Below, piece by piece: positions 1 through 8,634 of a DNA stretch of 64,000 nt. The notes beneath the pieces are model-generated. The model was not told where the DNA came from, ran no database searches, and saw only the letters and a program-made list of their open reading frames with translations. The position numbers and the translations under genes are program-made. This DNA is from Bradyrhizobium sp. SZCCT0153 (GTDB lineage Bacteria > Pseudomonadota > Alphaproteobacteria > Rhizobiales > Xanthobacteraceae). Where the stretch lies: contig NZ_JAFCKS010000001.1 in assembly GCF_018129995.1 (NCBI RefSeq), forward strand, positions 1,461,001 through 1,525,000. Reading direction: 5' to 3'. The number at the start of each line of letters is the position of its first letter. Position 1 is the stretch's first letter.

Positions 1-169
1 TGTCGTCACCGTACCGCACGAACGTCCCGGGCCCGGCGAGGTCGTTGTAGGGCGGCGGACCGCTGGTGCCGGTCAATGTGACGACCATGCAGGGCGCGGC
101 CTGCGCACCTGTCGCGGCGACGGCCGTTGCCATGAACAGGAATGCCATCGCGGATAACAGCTTGCGCAT
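1..169 (-). CDS. N-terminal part of a secreted, probable MBL-fold metallo-hydrolase (runs off the left edge)
   Basis: Only the first 56 codons are present; the gene continues beyond base 1. The start is ATG at 169. The product opens with a clear Sec signal peptide (MRKLLSAMAFLFMATAVAA, cleavage probably after AQA). The mature part begins with CMVVTLTGT followed by GPPP and an AGPGTFVRYGDD stretch. That pattern resembles the first beta strand and turn of RNase Z-like metallo-beta-lactamase fold hydrolases. The metal-binding HxHxDH motif would lie outside the window, so the family call is inference. It lies 41 bp downstream of the secreted-protein pseudogene on the same strand. Confidence 0.6.
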   Translation of the reverse strand, partial: MRKLLSAMAFLFMATAVAATGAQAAPCMVVTLTGTSGPPPYNDLAGPGTFVRYGDD

Positions 170-210
170 TATGATCCTCTCTCTGCCCGACACCAATGTC
201 AGCGGCAATG

Positions 211-541
211 TCATTGGCTTGCAGGCATGCGCTGCAAAGGAATGAGACGCCCCATGGTCCGGAGCTGATCAACGATTTGCCGTAGCAATCGAGCACAGTC
301 GCGCGATCCTTGGGTGGCTCCAACACGTGATCTGCATTCAAGGTCGCCGTGTGCAGGCCCGATAGGTCGCGGTACCATTTCCGTTGATCGTATTTAGGTA
401 CCCCACCGTCCAGGTCTGGGACTTTTGGCTGTAGCAAACGATTCCGAGAGGAATATCGGCAGGCAATGTTTGGGCGGCAGATTCCGTCGCCAGCGTAGCC
501 AACAAACTGAATGCCACAACAGATAAGGAAAATTTGGGCAC
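211..541 (-). pseudogene. small secreted protein, broken by two frameshifts
   Basis: A GTG at 541 opens a frame with a good signal peptide (MPKFSLSVVAFSLLATLA, then ESAAQ). It reads through GIVCYSQKSQTWTVGYLN and ends in a stop at 338. Coherent protein continues in a second frame from about 345 (HTATLNADHVLEPPKDRA, then TVLDCYGKSL). It moves into a third frame at about 270 (DQLRTMGRLIPLQRMPASQ) and stops at 211. The three pieces join into one plausible protein of about 110 residues, so I read this as one gene with two small indels. Function is unknown. Sequencing error could also produce this pattern. Confidence 0.6.
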
Positions 542-743
542 GATCTCTTCTCGTAAGTCCGGACGCGGCGCGAGCCGTCCGCTTGGACCATCTATAAGAG
601 GACTGCCTCGGGCTAATGTTGAGATAACTCAAGGAAATCGATGCGTTTGAATCGCAGCCAGATGCTGCAAGCGGCAGCACGCGCCCCATGAACTCAACGT
701 CGCTGCTTCCTACCCGGCGTCGTCGAACAAGGTAGATCGATCC

Positions 744-1808
744 TTATTTCGTCACCATGTGGCGAGTCGGCGTGACCGTGCTCGTCGGCGGCGCAGGTGA
801 GATGGAGAACGTCAGCCAGGTATTCCAGCCCGACGGCCGGTTCGCCGCGTCAAATTCCCCATAGGCTTTCACGTTCAGATAGCCCTGCATGTCTCCGACC
901 GGAAACAGGTAGCCGAATTGCGGACCTACGCCCAACACGCGCGAGCGGAATGACCCGAGAATAGGGTGCTGACCGGAATCGTCGGTGACCTGCTGATAGG
1001 CATATCCGACGAAGCCCACGAACGCGTGCTTGGAAAGAAACTTCGATACGCCCCAGTCGAAATGGAAATCGACGCCGCTCTGGTACTGCGTGTCTGGGTT
1101 CTTGAAATTGTAGGTGAACCCGGCGACGCCCGAGAATTCCTGCCCGGTAGCGGGATCGAGATACGTGTAGCCGCCGCCGCCATCGATGGCGCCGTGACCG
1201 ATGCCGGTGTTGGCCAGACGGGTCGGTTGGTAGTCTCCGACGGGAATGTCGCCGGTCGCATAGGTCATCCAGTTGTGAACGCCGTTGTGCCACTTCAGCG
1301 ACATCACTGGATAGAGATCGCCGACCGACACAAGTGTGTCCGAAAGACTGCCGGTCCGCGTCGTGCCGAACGGGCCGACGTTGGTGGTCAGCGTTCCATC
1401 GATGCCGACTGCGCTTCGCGCGAATGTGCCGGTGAGACCCACGGCCAATTGTCCACCCAGCACTGGCGTGGCGAACGTATAGGTCGGCGCCAGGATCAGA
1501 ATGTCGGCTTGCGCATTGAGGCTTGCGTTCAGGTTGACATTGACCGTCGCCGGAAGTTTGCCGACCGTGATTTCCCGCGATGCAGCGACACCACCCGAGC
1601 CTGCGACGGAGGTGTGGTAATAAACCGTGCCTAGCGACCAACCCGGTGTCATCGGCAAGGCCGCGAGGCTGCCAAACTGACCCGGAAGCCAGAACGAAAT
1701 GCCGTTTTCATCGGCCCTGGCGCTTTCAACGGAGGCGGCAAGAAGGCCAGCGCTAACGAGACAGGCTGTCAGCCATGCACCTTGTGATCTAGAACCGGCG
1801 CGTTGCAT
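744..1808 (-). CDS. outer-membrane protein of the MetA/SphA (phenol-degradation associated) family
   Basis: 354 residues starting at ATG 1808, with a signal peptide ending near residue 32 (ESARADENG). The rest is a run of amphipathic beta strands rich in Gly, Tyr and Thr, with typical segments such as GISFWLPGQFGSLAALP near the start and GVGPQFGYLFPVGDMQGY near the end. This is the layout of the MetA-pathway/SphA family of putative outer-membrane transporters for hydrophobic aromatics. The family is known mainly by association with aromatic degradation; no degradation gene lies nearby, so the substrate is open. It is divergent from the methyltransferase gene, with 267 bp between the starts. 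Confidence 0.75.
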   Translation of the reverse strand: MQRAGSRSQGAWLTACLVSAGLLAASVESARADENGISFWLPGQFGSLAALPMTPGWSLGTVYYHTSVAGSGGVAASREITVGKLPATVNVNLNASLNAQADILILAPTYTFATPVLGGQLAVGLTGTFARSAVGIDGTLTTNVGPFGTTRTGSLSDTLVSVGDLYPVMSLKWHNGVHNWMTYATGDIPVGDYQPTRLANTGIGHGAIDGGGGYTYLDPATGQEFSGVAGFTYNFKNPDTQYQSGVDFHFDWGVSKFLSKHAFVGFVGYAYQQVTDDSGQHPILGSFRSRVLGVGPQFGYLFPVGDMQGYLNVKAYGEFDAANRPSGWNTWLTFSISPAPPTSTVTPTRHMVTK

Positions 1809-2075
1809 TCGTCCTCCAAGTCTTCGTCCCTATTGCCGGTTATTCCCGCATGATTTGGCGTCGCAAGGCAATGCCGGCGGTCCGATAGGTCCAAAGGACA
1901 TCCGCTGTGGCGCATTAATGTCACAAGTCTCCGCTGTAAGAGGCGCAATCGCGCACCTCATTACCTGCGCCAAGAGAGCTTCACCTCTGATGAGCACATC
2001 GGAGATGGGGCCATTGGCTGAAGTAGCCCGCTCCTGGATTGTCTTGTATGTTGCTCGTCTTTGAGGGGAGTTGTT

Positions 2076-3101
2076 ATGGCAGTTACCGGGCCGGACGAAC
2101 CTCCGCCGCACATTCAATTAATTCAAATGGGTCGTGCCCACGTCGTCGCGAGAACCGTCTACGCGGCGGCCAAGTTGGGGGTGGCAGATCAACTCGCCTC
2201 CGGACCGAAGACCGCTGCACAACTTGCCGGACTGTTGCACGTACATGCGCCTTCATTGCACAGGCTGATGCGTGCCCTGGCGAGCCTGGGCATTCTGACC
2301 GAGCGCACAGGACAACGCTTTGCCCTCACCGCATTGGGTGAGGCGCTGAAAACCGGCGCGCCCGGCTCGGCACGAGCATCCGTAATTTTTTCCGGCAACC
2401 CGTCGTCTCAAAGTGGTTGGGACCACGTTGTCTATTCCATTGAAACGGGACGGCCCGGGTTTGAAAAGGCGCAGGGCGTCGCGTTTTTCGACTACCTTGC
2501 TCATCATCCCGAGGAAGCATCGCTATTCAGCGAGATGATGGTCGGCATCCATCATCAGGAGCCTGCTGCGGTTGCCACGGCTTATGACTTCTCGGTCTTC
2601 AGGACCATTGTGGACGTCGGCGGCGCGACCGGCAACATGCTGGCGGCTGTCCTCTCTCAACATGCCGGGCCGCGCGGCATTTTGTTCGACCGGCCGCACG
2701 TTGTGACCGATGCACCAAATTTGCTCAAAGCCAGAGGCGTGAGCGACAGAGTGATGATTGAGCCTGGCGATTTCTTCAAGGGCGTCCCCGCGGGCGCCGA
2801 CGCCTACGTCCTTTCGCACATCATCCACGACTGGAATGAGGATCAGTGTCTGACTATCCTCGGCAATGTCCGCAAGGCAATGAATTCGGTCGGGCGTCTG
2901 CTCCTCGTTGAAATGGTACTGCCCATCGGCGACATCCCGCATCCAGGGAAGATGCTCGACATGACCATGCTCGTCAGTATGGGAGGTCAGGAGCGAACCG
3001 AAGTCGAATACGCGTCACTCTTGAGCAAGGGAGGTTTCCGACTAACCCGGGTCGTGCCGACCAATTCGGCTGCGAGCATCGTGGAGGCCGTGATCGCTTA
3101 G
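2076..3101 (+). CDS. SAM-dependent O-methyltransferase (acetylserotonin OMT/hydroxyneurosporene family)
   Basis: 341 residues. I chose ATG at 2076 over an in-frame TTG at 2061 because GAGGGGAG, a strong ribosome-binding site, lies just ahead of the ATG. Residues 15-90 form the winged-helix dimerisation domain (AAKLGVADQLASGPKTAAQLA). The Rossmann SAM site is VDVGGATGNMLAAVL near residue 180, and the catalytic His is in HIIHDW near residue 245, as in plant-type small-molecule O-methyltransferases. It acts on a hydroxyl of an unknown small molecule. There is no biosynthetic partner next to it. Confidence 0.85.
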   Translation: MAVTGPDEPPPHIQLIQMGRAHVVARTVYAAAKLGVADQLASGPKTAAQLAGLLHVHAPSLHRLMRALASLGILTERTGQRFALTALGEALKTGAPGSARASVIFSGNPSSQSGWDHVVYSIETGRPGFEKAQGVAFFDYLAHHPEEASLFSEMMVGIHHQEPAAVATAYDFSVFRTIVDVGGATGNMLAAVLSQHAGPRGILFDRPHVVTDAPNLLKARGVSDRVMIEPGDFFKGVPAGADAYVLSHIIHDWNEDQCLTILGNVRKAMNSVGRLLLVEMVLPIGDIPHPGKMLDMTMLVSMGGQERTEVEYASLLSKGGFRLTRVVPTNSAASIVEAVIA

Positions 3102-3265
3102 GCGCGAGCGATATTGGCTGCTGGGGCCGCTTCGGGTCAAAATGCGAAGAACTCAACCTGAGCAAATCTTGTCCGCCATGCCTCAACAAGCGGACCTCGT
3201 GGAGCGATGCTGCCACTTCGCCGAAGGGCCAGAAGCGGAAGTGAACCCTAGGGAGGCGACCCCGA

Positions 3266-3598
3266 TCACGCCCTGTGTTCCGGGGACCAGCTCTGGTTGG
3301 TCATCCAAGAACAGAACGCCATCGAGATACCTCCAGCAATGGCAGTCAAAAGCAAATGGCTTTGGGACGACAAACCCGCCAGAGACGATCCAACAACGCC
3401 GGACGCCGTGACGAGAGCAAGCTGCCAGCGCCGCCCTTCCAGAAAGTAATCGACAACCGCACTTGGAAACGTGACCAAAACACTCAAGAACGGAAGTCCG
3501 ACCAACCAACCGAGTGCACTTGTCGATCCAAACATGAACTCGATTACGCCGCCCAGAAGCAGCGGTCCGAATATGAGAAACGTAAAAATGCGTTTCAT
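3266..3598 (-). CDS. small conserved membrane protein, function unknown
   Basis: 110 residues from ATG 3598, which has GAGGAAG nine bases upstream; longer in-frame starts lack a ribosome-binding site. Three or four hydrophobic segments are visible: IFTFLIFGPLLLGGVIEF, LGWLVGLPFLSVLVTFP, a weaker one around LALVTASGVVGSSLAGL, and LLLTAIAGGISMAF. No catalytic motif is visible, and I do not recognise the family. It stands alone between the methyltransferase and the first GT-C-like gene. Confidence 0.6.
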   Translation of the reverse strand: MKRIFTFLIFGPLLLGGVIEFMFGSTSALGWLVGLPFLSVLVTFPSAVVDYFLEGRRWQLALVTASGVVGSSLAGLSSQSHLLLTAIAGGISMAFCSWMTNQSWSPEHRA

Positions 3599-3784
3599 TG
3601 ATTCACTTCCTCGCAAGAACGCGATCCGTTCGGAGTGTGGTCGCTCTAATAACCGGGTTGCGTTAACCCCGTACGAAGTGAAAGTCGAAAAAAGTCTGCT
3701 ACGGGTCAACTGGCGAAATGCTCGGCGTGCCTGCTCAAGTCCGCCTCACATTTGAAAGCGGACATCTGCCCGGAGCTTTCGTCC

Positions 3785-5275
3785 TCACTTCGGGGTCGTC
3801 GCCACCGCGCCGTCCGCATTCTCCCGCACATGGATCACCGCGATGTCGTCGGCATAGATCCGCTTCCAGCCCTTGAGCTGGTCGAGGATCTGCGGGCCCG
3901 GCGCGTCGGCAACCAATAGCGTCGCATCGATCTTGTATTCGTCGAGCAGGCGCGGAAGCAGCTCGGGCTGCTTGCCCTCCGTCGCCTTGAAGAAGTCCAT
4001 GACGAATTTCTCGCCGTAGAGCTCGGCGCGGCCGTCTACGTAGACAGGGATGCCGCGCGAGATCAGATAGCCGCCGAACTGATAGGCGTTGAAGACGCGC
4101 TGGACCTTGCGTTGTTCGAGCAGATCGACCGCCGCGGCCGGCGTCTGCGCCATCGTGAAGGCGAAGCGGTGGTGCCTCATGTAGAGCGAGGTCGAGGTCC
4201 AGCTTGCGGCCACGATCATCAGCGCGCCGAGCGCGGTGACATAGCGGGCCGGCCAGCGGTCGGCACCGGTTGCGTCCGGCTGCGGGCGCGAGGCCAGCTG
4301 GCCGAGCGGTTTTGCCAGAACCAGCGGCACCAGGAAGGCGAAGGCCTCGATGCTCCTGACATGGGTCAGTGCGCTCCAGGTCAGGAACAGGATCAGGAAG
4401 ATCCTGGGTGCCGAGAGCACGAGGCCGCGATAATAGCCGAATGCGATCAGGCCGAGCAGGGCGCCTTCGAACGAGCTGAAGGTGGCGAAGTTGGCCGGCA
4501 TCCATTCGAAGATCAGCGAGAGCAGCTCGCCGAGGCTGAGGATGTTGGTCGCGCCCAGCAGCGTGCGCCAGCCGTAAGGCGTGCAGCAGCTCGCGGCCAG
4601 TGCGCCGATGCCGAACAGAACCCAGCGAAGGAACAGCGAAAGCCGCCGACCCTTCTCTGCATGCTCGACCGCTTCGAGCGAGATCGGGCCGATCAGGGCG
4701 AGGCCAAGCACGAAGCCGCCGTGCAAATTCGCCCACAGCGCCATCAGCGGCAGCCAGGTCCAGGACGGCGCGCGCCTGCGATCGGCGGCCGCCATCAGCA
4801 GGCCGACCCACGCCACCATGACCGGCAGCGCCAGGATGTGCGGACGCGCCAGGACGTGATGCTGCGACAGCAGCAGCGCCAGCATCGCAAACAGCACGGC
4901 GCGCGGCGCCTCGATCTGCGCGTCGAGCAGATAGACGAAGATCGCGGCCGTGAGCGCGGCGCCCATCGCGGTGAGGATGACGGGACCCGCCCAGTCCCAT
5001 TGCGCGTAGGAAAACGCGAACATGGCCTGCGAGAGCCACGACGTCGAAATCCACGGCGCGCCCGGCCGCGTGAAGGAATAGATGTCCGTGTACGGCATGG
5101 CGCCGTGATCGAGGATCCATTGCCCGATCTTGATCTGCCAGAACGAGTCGGAGTCCTGCAGCAGCGTGTCGCCGACATAAAGGAAGAACAGATAGGTGCC
5201 CGCTCCGACGCATAGAGGCACCAGGGCTCTCGCGCGGCTTTGCATCGCGATGCTGTTGGCAAAGGAAAGGGACAT
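3785..5275 (-). CDS. polytopic membrane protein, GT-C glycosyltransferase-like (paralogue A flanking the pilin gene)
   Basis: 496 residues from ATG 5275, with roughly ten transmembrane helices in the first 400 residues and a soluble C-terminal domain of about 100 residues. The first loop carries an acidic DSDSFWQIKIGQWIL segment followed by PYTDIYSFTRPG. An early acidic pair in the first periplasmic loop is typical of GT-C glycosyltransferases. LARPH and LMALWANLHGG are other conserved stretches. The tail holds FGGYLISRGIPVYVDGRAELY. It shares long near-identical stretches with the protein at 6020-7513. Enzymatic activity is not shown by sequence alone; a lipid-linked sugar transferase is my best guess. 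Confidence 0.7.
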   Translation of the reverse strand: MSLSFANSIAMQSRARALVPLCVGAGTYLFFLYVGDTLLQDSDSFWQIKIGQWILDHGAMPYTDIYSFTRPGAPWISTSWLSQAMFAFSYAQWDWAGPVILTAMGAALTAAIFVYLLDAQIEAPRAVLFAMLALLLSQHHVLARPHILALPVMVAWVGLLMAAADRRRAPSWTWLPLMALWANLHGGFVLGLALIGPISLEAVEHAEKGRRLSLFLRWVLFGIGALAASCCTPYGWRTLLGATNILSLGELLSLIFEWMPANFATFSSFEGALLGLIAFGYYRGLVLSAPRIFLILFLTWSALTHVRSIEAFAFLVPLVLAKPLGQLASRPQPDATGADRWPARYVTALGALMIVAASWTSTSLYMRHHRFAFTMAQTPAAAVDLLEQRKVQRVFNAYQFGGYLISRGIPVYVDGRAELYGEKFVMDFFKATEGKQPELLPRLLDEYKIDATLLVADAPGPQILDQLKGWKRIYADDIAVIHVRENADGAVATTPK

Positions 5276-5589
5276 GCCGCCTCGTCGTTCCGTTATTCTT
5301 GCCGTTGTTCTTGCCGTAGTTCTTGCCGGGTTCGTCGGCAGTGGAGCACGGCGGACATAACTTCGGGTAAATCCGTCTGGCGGGCCGGCTTCATGTCCGG
5401 ATCATTTAACCGGTTGTTTTAGATTTCGGTTTACCATCGGCGAATACGTGCAATCCGCTCTGTGTTTACGCAGTCGAATTAACTGCGGCGCAATTCTTTG
5501 TCACTACGTTCGGTTCCATGGTCGGGCGGCGCTGGGAAGCCGGAATGACCAGACCAGTTGTAGCCTCGTGTACTCTTTGGGAGCAGTCT
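5276..5589. promoter_or_regulatory. divergent intergenic region upstream of pilin and paralogue A
   Basis: 314 bp without a gene, lying between the start of paralogue A on the minus strand and the pilin gene on the plus strand, so it must hold both promoters. It contains three tandem 12-bp units at 5292-5327 and an A/T-richer stretch at 5400-5520. I could not pick a convincing -35/-10 pair. Confidence 0.5.
5292..5327. repeat. three tandem 12-bp repeats
   Basis: Units GTTATTCTTGCC, GTTGTTCTTGCC and GTAGTTCTTGCC follow each other directly, just upstream of the paralogue A start. Confidence 0.75.
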
Positions 5590-5754
5590 ATGAAGAACCT
5601 CGTTTCGCGTTTCATGAAGGACGAATCCGGCGCCACCGCCATTGAATACGGCCTGATCGCCGCCGGCATCGCGCTGGCGATCATCACCGTCGTCAACAAC
5701 CTCGGCACCACGCTGAACACCAAGTTCACCTCGATCTCGACCAGCCTCAAGTAA
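5590..5754 (+). CDS. pilA: Flp/Fap-type type IVb pilin
   Basis: 54 residues. ATG at 5590 is preceded by GGGAG with six bases spacing; upstream in-frame starts would add a non-pilin extension. The sequence has a short basic leader, then the type IVb cleavage and assembly signature (ESGATAIEYGLIAAGIALA) with the conserved Glu and Tyr. The hydrophobic helix continues IITVVNNLG, and the end is short and Thr/Ser-rich. It would be processed by a CpaA-type prepilin peptidase and assembled into Tad/Flp pili for surface attachment. No other pilus-assembly (cpa/tad) genes are in the window. A strong terminator follows at once, so it is monocistronic. Confidence 0.93.
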   Translation: MKNLVSRFMKDESGATAIEYGLIAAGIALAIITVVNNLGTTLNTKFTSISTSLK

Positions 5755-5776
5755 GGCCGGACGAACCGGGAATTGA

Positions 5777-5810
5777 GAGAGCCCCGTCCTGGACGGGGCT
5801 CTCTTCTTTT
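5777..5810 (+). terminator. Rho-independent terminator of the pilin gene
   Basis: Perfect 13-bp inverted repeat (5777-5789 with 5791-5803, GAGAGCCCCGTCC arm) followed by TTCTTTT, 22 bp after the pilin stop codon. Confidence 0.92.
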
Positions 5811-6019
5811 GTGCGGAGAGTTTGCGAGCCGGACGACCGCGCGAGCTTCCCGCAATGTGACATCGACCGTGTGAGCGCTCGTCGTCGCCGCGTGGCCATG
5901 GTCCGCTACGCCGCATGGGTCTCGGCAAATCTCCGTCCTGAACCGATTTGGCCTGGAGGACGCGGCGAAGCCCTCGCGCCCGCGCAAGGGCCGCGCGAGT
6001 TAACGCCTGATTTCGTGCC

Positions 6020-7513
6020 TCATCGCGATGTGGAGGAGGGCTTCGCCGCTGCGTCGTCGCGCACGTGGACCACGGCAATGTCATCCGTGTAGATCCGCTT
6101 CCAGCCCGGCAGATGGTCCATGATCCTTGCGGCGGGGATCCAGCCGTTCAGCAGCGTCGCGTCGATCTGGTAGGTGTCGAGCAGGCGCAGCAGGGTCTCC
6201 GCATTCTTGCCCTCGACGGCGTCGAAATAGTCGAGCACGAACTGCTCGCCGTACAGCTCGGCGCGGCCGTCGATGAAGGTCTTGACGTTGCGCGAGACCA
6301 GATAACCCCCGATCGGAGCGGTGCTGAAGATGCGCTGTGCGTGGCGCCGCTCGAGCAGGTCGACCGCGGCCACGGGAGACTGGTTGCCGATAAAGGCATA
6401 CCGGGTCGGCGTGGCATAGGACCGCGTGATGCTCCAGGCGGCCGCGACGATCGCGAGCGCCGCGATCGCGGTCACTGCAAAGGAGGACCGCGCTTCGGTC
6501 CGCGCGAGCGCGGCCGCTCTCGTCACGCCCAATTGCTCGGCGAACGGCTTTGCCAGCACGAGCGGTGTCAGCAGCGCAAAGGCCTCGATGTTTCTGACGT
6601 GGTTGAGTGCCGCCCAGACCAGGCCGAGCAGCAGGAGAATACGGGTCCATGGCAGCACCAAGCCGCTGTAAAAGCCGATGGCGATCAATCCGAGCAGGCT
6701 GGCGCCAAACAAATCGAACGAGCTGAAATCGGCCGGCATCCACTCCCAGATCAGCGAGAGCAGCTTGCCCAGGCTGAGGATTTTCGCCGATGCGAGCGGC
6801 GTGTTCCAGCCATAGGGCGTACAGCAGCTTGCGGCGAGCGCAACAACGCCGAACAAGGCCCAGCGCGAGGCCAGTGCAAACCGGTCCTTGCGATCGGCGG
6901 ATACGATCGCATCGAGGCCAATCGGTCCGATCAGGACCAGTCCCATGACGAAGCCGCCGTGAAGGTTGGCCCACAGCGCCATCAAGGGCAGCAGCAGCCA
7001 GGAGGGCGCGGTGCGCCGGTCGGCGGCCGCCAGCAGCCCGCCGACAAAGGCCACCATGACAGGCAGCGCCAGCATGTGCGGGCGGGCGAGAAAGTGGCCG
7101 ATCGACATGAAGAGAAGCGGGGTGACGAGCAGGAAGGCGCGCGCGGGCTCCAGATAGGGCTCAAGCAGATAGACGAAGATCGCCGCGGTCACGCCGATCG
7201 CGAGCGAGGTCAGGATCACCGCGCCCGACCAGTTCGACGGCTCGTAAGCCAGCGCGAACAGGACTTGCGACAGCCAGGAGCTCGAGATCCAGGGCTCGCC
7301 GGCTCGCGTGAACGAATAGATGTCGGTATAGGGCAGTGCGCGGTGCTCGAGGATCCATTGCCCGATCGTGATCTGCCACAGCGTATCGGAATCCCGCAGC
7401 ATGATGTCGCCGATGCCCAGGAAGAAGAGGTAGACGCCGGCGCCGATGCAGAGCGGCAAAAGCCAGCGCGCAACGCCGCGGACAGGCAGGCTGCTTGTGA
7501 TCGAAATCGACAT
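6020..7513 (-). CDS. polytopic membrane protein, GT-C glycosyltransferase-like (paralogue B flanking the pilin gene)
   Basis: 497 residues from ATG 7513 (MSISITSSLPVRG). The frame is open further upstream, but that extension is Arg/Ala-rich and unlike paralogue A. It has the same architecture as paralogue A: an N-terminal helix, acidic first loop RDSDTLWQITIGQWILEH, PYTDIYSFTRAGEPWIS, LARPHMLALPVMVAFVGG, LLPLMALWANLHGGFVMG and a soluble tail with GGYLVSRNVKTFIDGRAELYG. By eye well over half of the aligned positions are identical, so the two arose by duplication. The pilin gene lies between the copies. Function is inferred only from fold-level resemblance. Confidence 0.7.
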   Translation of the reverse strand: MSISITSSLPVRGVARWLLPLCIGAGVYLFFLGIGDIMLRDSDTLWQITIGQWILEHRALPYTDIYSFTRAGEPWISSSWLSQVLFALAYEPSNWSGAVILTSLAIGVTAAIFVYLLEPYLEPARAFLLVTPLLFMSIGHFLARPHMLALPVMVAFVGGLLAAADRRTAPSWLLLPLMALWANLHGGFVMGLVLIGPIGLDAIVSADRKDRFALASRWALFGVVALAASCCTPYGWNTPLASAKILSLGKLLSLIWEWMPADFSSFDLFGASLLGLIAIGFYSGLVLPWTRILLLLGLVWAALNHVRNIEAFALLTPLVLAKPFAEQLGVTRAAALARTEARSSFAVTAIAALAIVAAAWSITRSYATPTRYAFIGNQSPVAAVDLLERRHAQRIFSTAPIGGYLVSRNVKTFIDGRAELYGEQFVLDYFDAVEGKNAETLLRLLDTYQIDATLLNGWIPAARIMDHLPGWKRIYTDDIAVVHVRDDAAAKPSSTSR

Positions 7514-7802
7514 GGCACTCTCGGGGCTGAACGACAACGCGCAACAGCGCGCGAGCATCGGCACCTGAGCATGATCGCTTTTAAGTTGGGGTAAACCGGA
7601 GCGTCGCGCGGCCGCCGCGCCGTGCAAGGATGCGTTTACCTGCGCACCTGCGCCTCGGAGCTGCGTGGCGCACATATGCTGATTTGCATCTTGTCATGCG
7701 CCGTGAATAGTTGTTCAGTTCTTGAGGGCGATTTGGGCGAAAGTGAAGAAGCATCCGGCCGGGCTTTGCACGGGACCGGGAGCTGGGGACAGGTAGCGCG
7801 CC

Positions 7803-8483
7803 ATGGTTTATCGGCGGACGCATCAAGTTGTTAAGCGCCTCGCGGCCCGACGGAGCGCCATTCTGGCGGCCGCGCGTGAGGCGGCGTCGGAAGGGGGCAT
7901 GGCCGCCGTGCAGATCGCGCCGGTGGCGGTCCGGGCCAATGTCGCGGCGGGCACGGTCTACCGCTACTTTCCCTCGAAGGCCGAGCTGATCTCCGAATTG
8001 ATCGCCGAAGTTTCCCGCGACGAGCTCGCGGCGATCCGCCGGGCGGCCGATGCCGCGCCGGGGCCATCCTCGGCGCTGGCGGCGGCGGTGACCACCGTGG
8101 CGGTCCATACCCTGTCGCAGCGCAGGCTGGCGTGGGGCATCGTGGCCGAGCCTGTCGACGTCGATGTCAGCGCCTCGCGCCTGGCCAGCCGCCGCGAGAT
8201 CGCCGGCGAGATCGCCTCGCGGATCGACGCCGCCGTGCGTGCCGGTCACCTGCCCGCGCAGGACACCGCGCTCGCCGCCACCGCGCTGCTCGGTGCGCTG
8301 CAGGAGGCCCTGGTGGGTCCGCTCGCGCCCGATAATCTCGAAGATCCAGCCCGGATGCGCGATGCCGTGCAGACCGTGACGCTGCTGGCGCTGCGTGCCG
8401 TCGGCGTCATGGACGCCCGCGCCCGTGGTCTTGTCGTGCAGCAGACGTTGCTGCCGGCGGCGAAAGCGCTGGTCGGGGCGTAG
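7803..8483 (+). CDS. TetR/AcrR family transcriptional regulator
   Basis: 226 residues. An N-terminal helix-turn-helix of the TetR type spans about residues 15-60 (ILAAAREAASEGGMAAVQIA, then VAAGTVYRYFPSKAELISEL, the family's signature turn). A helical ligand-binding domain fills the rest and has no recognisable effector motif. The ATG at 7803 follows GGGGACAGGTAGCGCGCC. The gene stands alone, between paralogue B (divergent) and pyruvate kinase (convergent), so the target is not evident; autoregulation would be usual. Confidence 0.88.
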   Translation: MVYRRTHQVVKRLAARRSAILAAAREAASEGGMAAVQIAPVAVRANVAAGTVYRYFPSKAELISELIAEVSRDELAAIRRAADAAPGPSSALAAAVTTVAVHTLSQRRLAWGIVAEPVDVDVSASRLASRREIAGEIASRIDAAVRAGHLPAQDTALAATALLGALQEALVGPLAPDNLEDPARMRDAVQTVTLLALRAVGVMDARARGLVVQQTLLPAAKALVGA

Positions 8484-8634
8484 AGCCCGGGCAGGCCGGG
8501 GCTGGAGGCCTGATCGCGCTCAGGCCATTGGCTGAGCGCGTCTTTTCGGGAAACCCAGGCAACTTCGCCGGACCAGCCGGCTACTGTGCATGGGGTTGTT
8601 TTCGACGTTTTTGTCTTGCCGCGTGCCGGCGGAC

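Noticed and set aside
1918..2064. Possible 48-codon gene (MSQVSAVRGAIAH) before the methyltransferase
   Set aside because: No ribosome-binding site, no motif, and the methyltransferase has its own site right after.
5400..5470. CtrA-type TTAA sites upstream of pilA
   Set aside because: Only single TTAA half-sites are seen, without the TTAA-N7-TTAA spacing.
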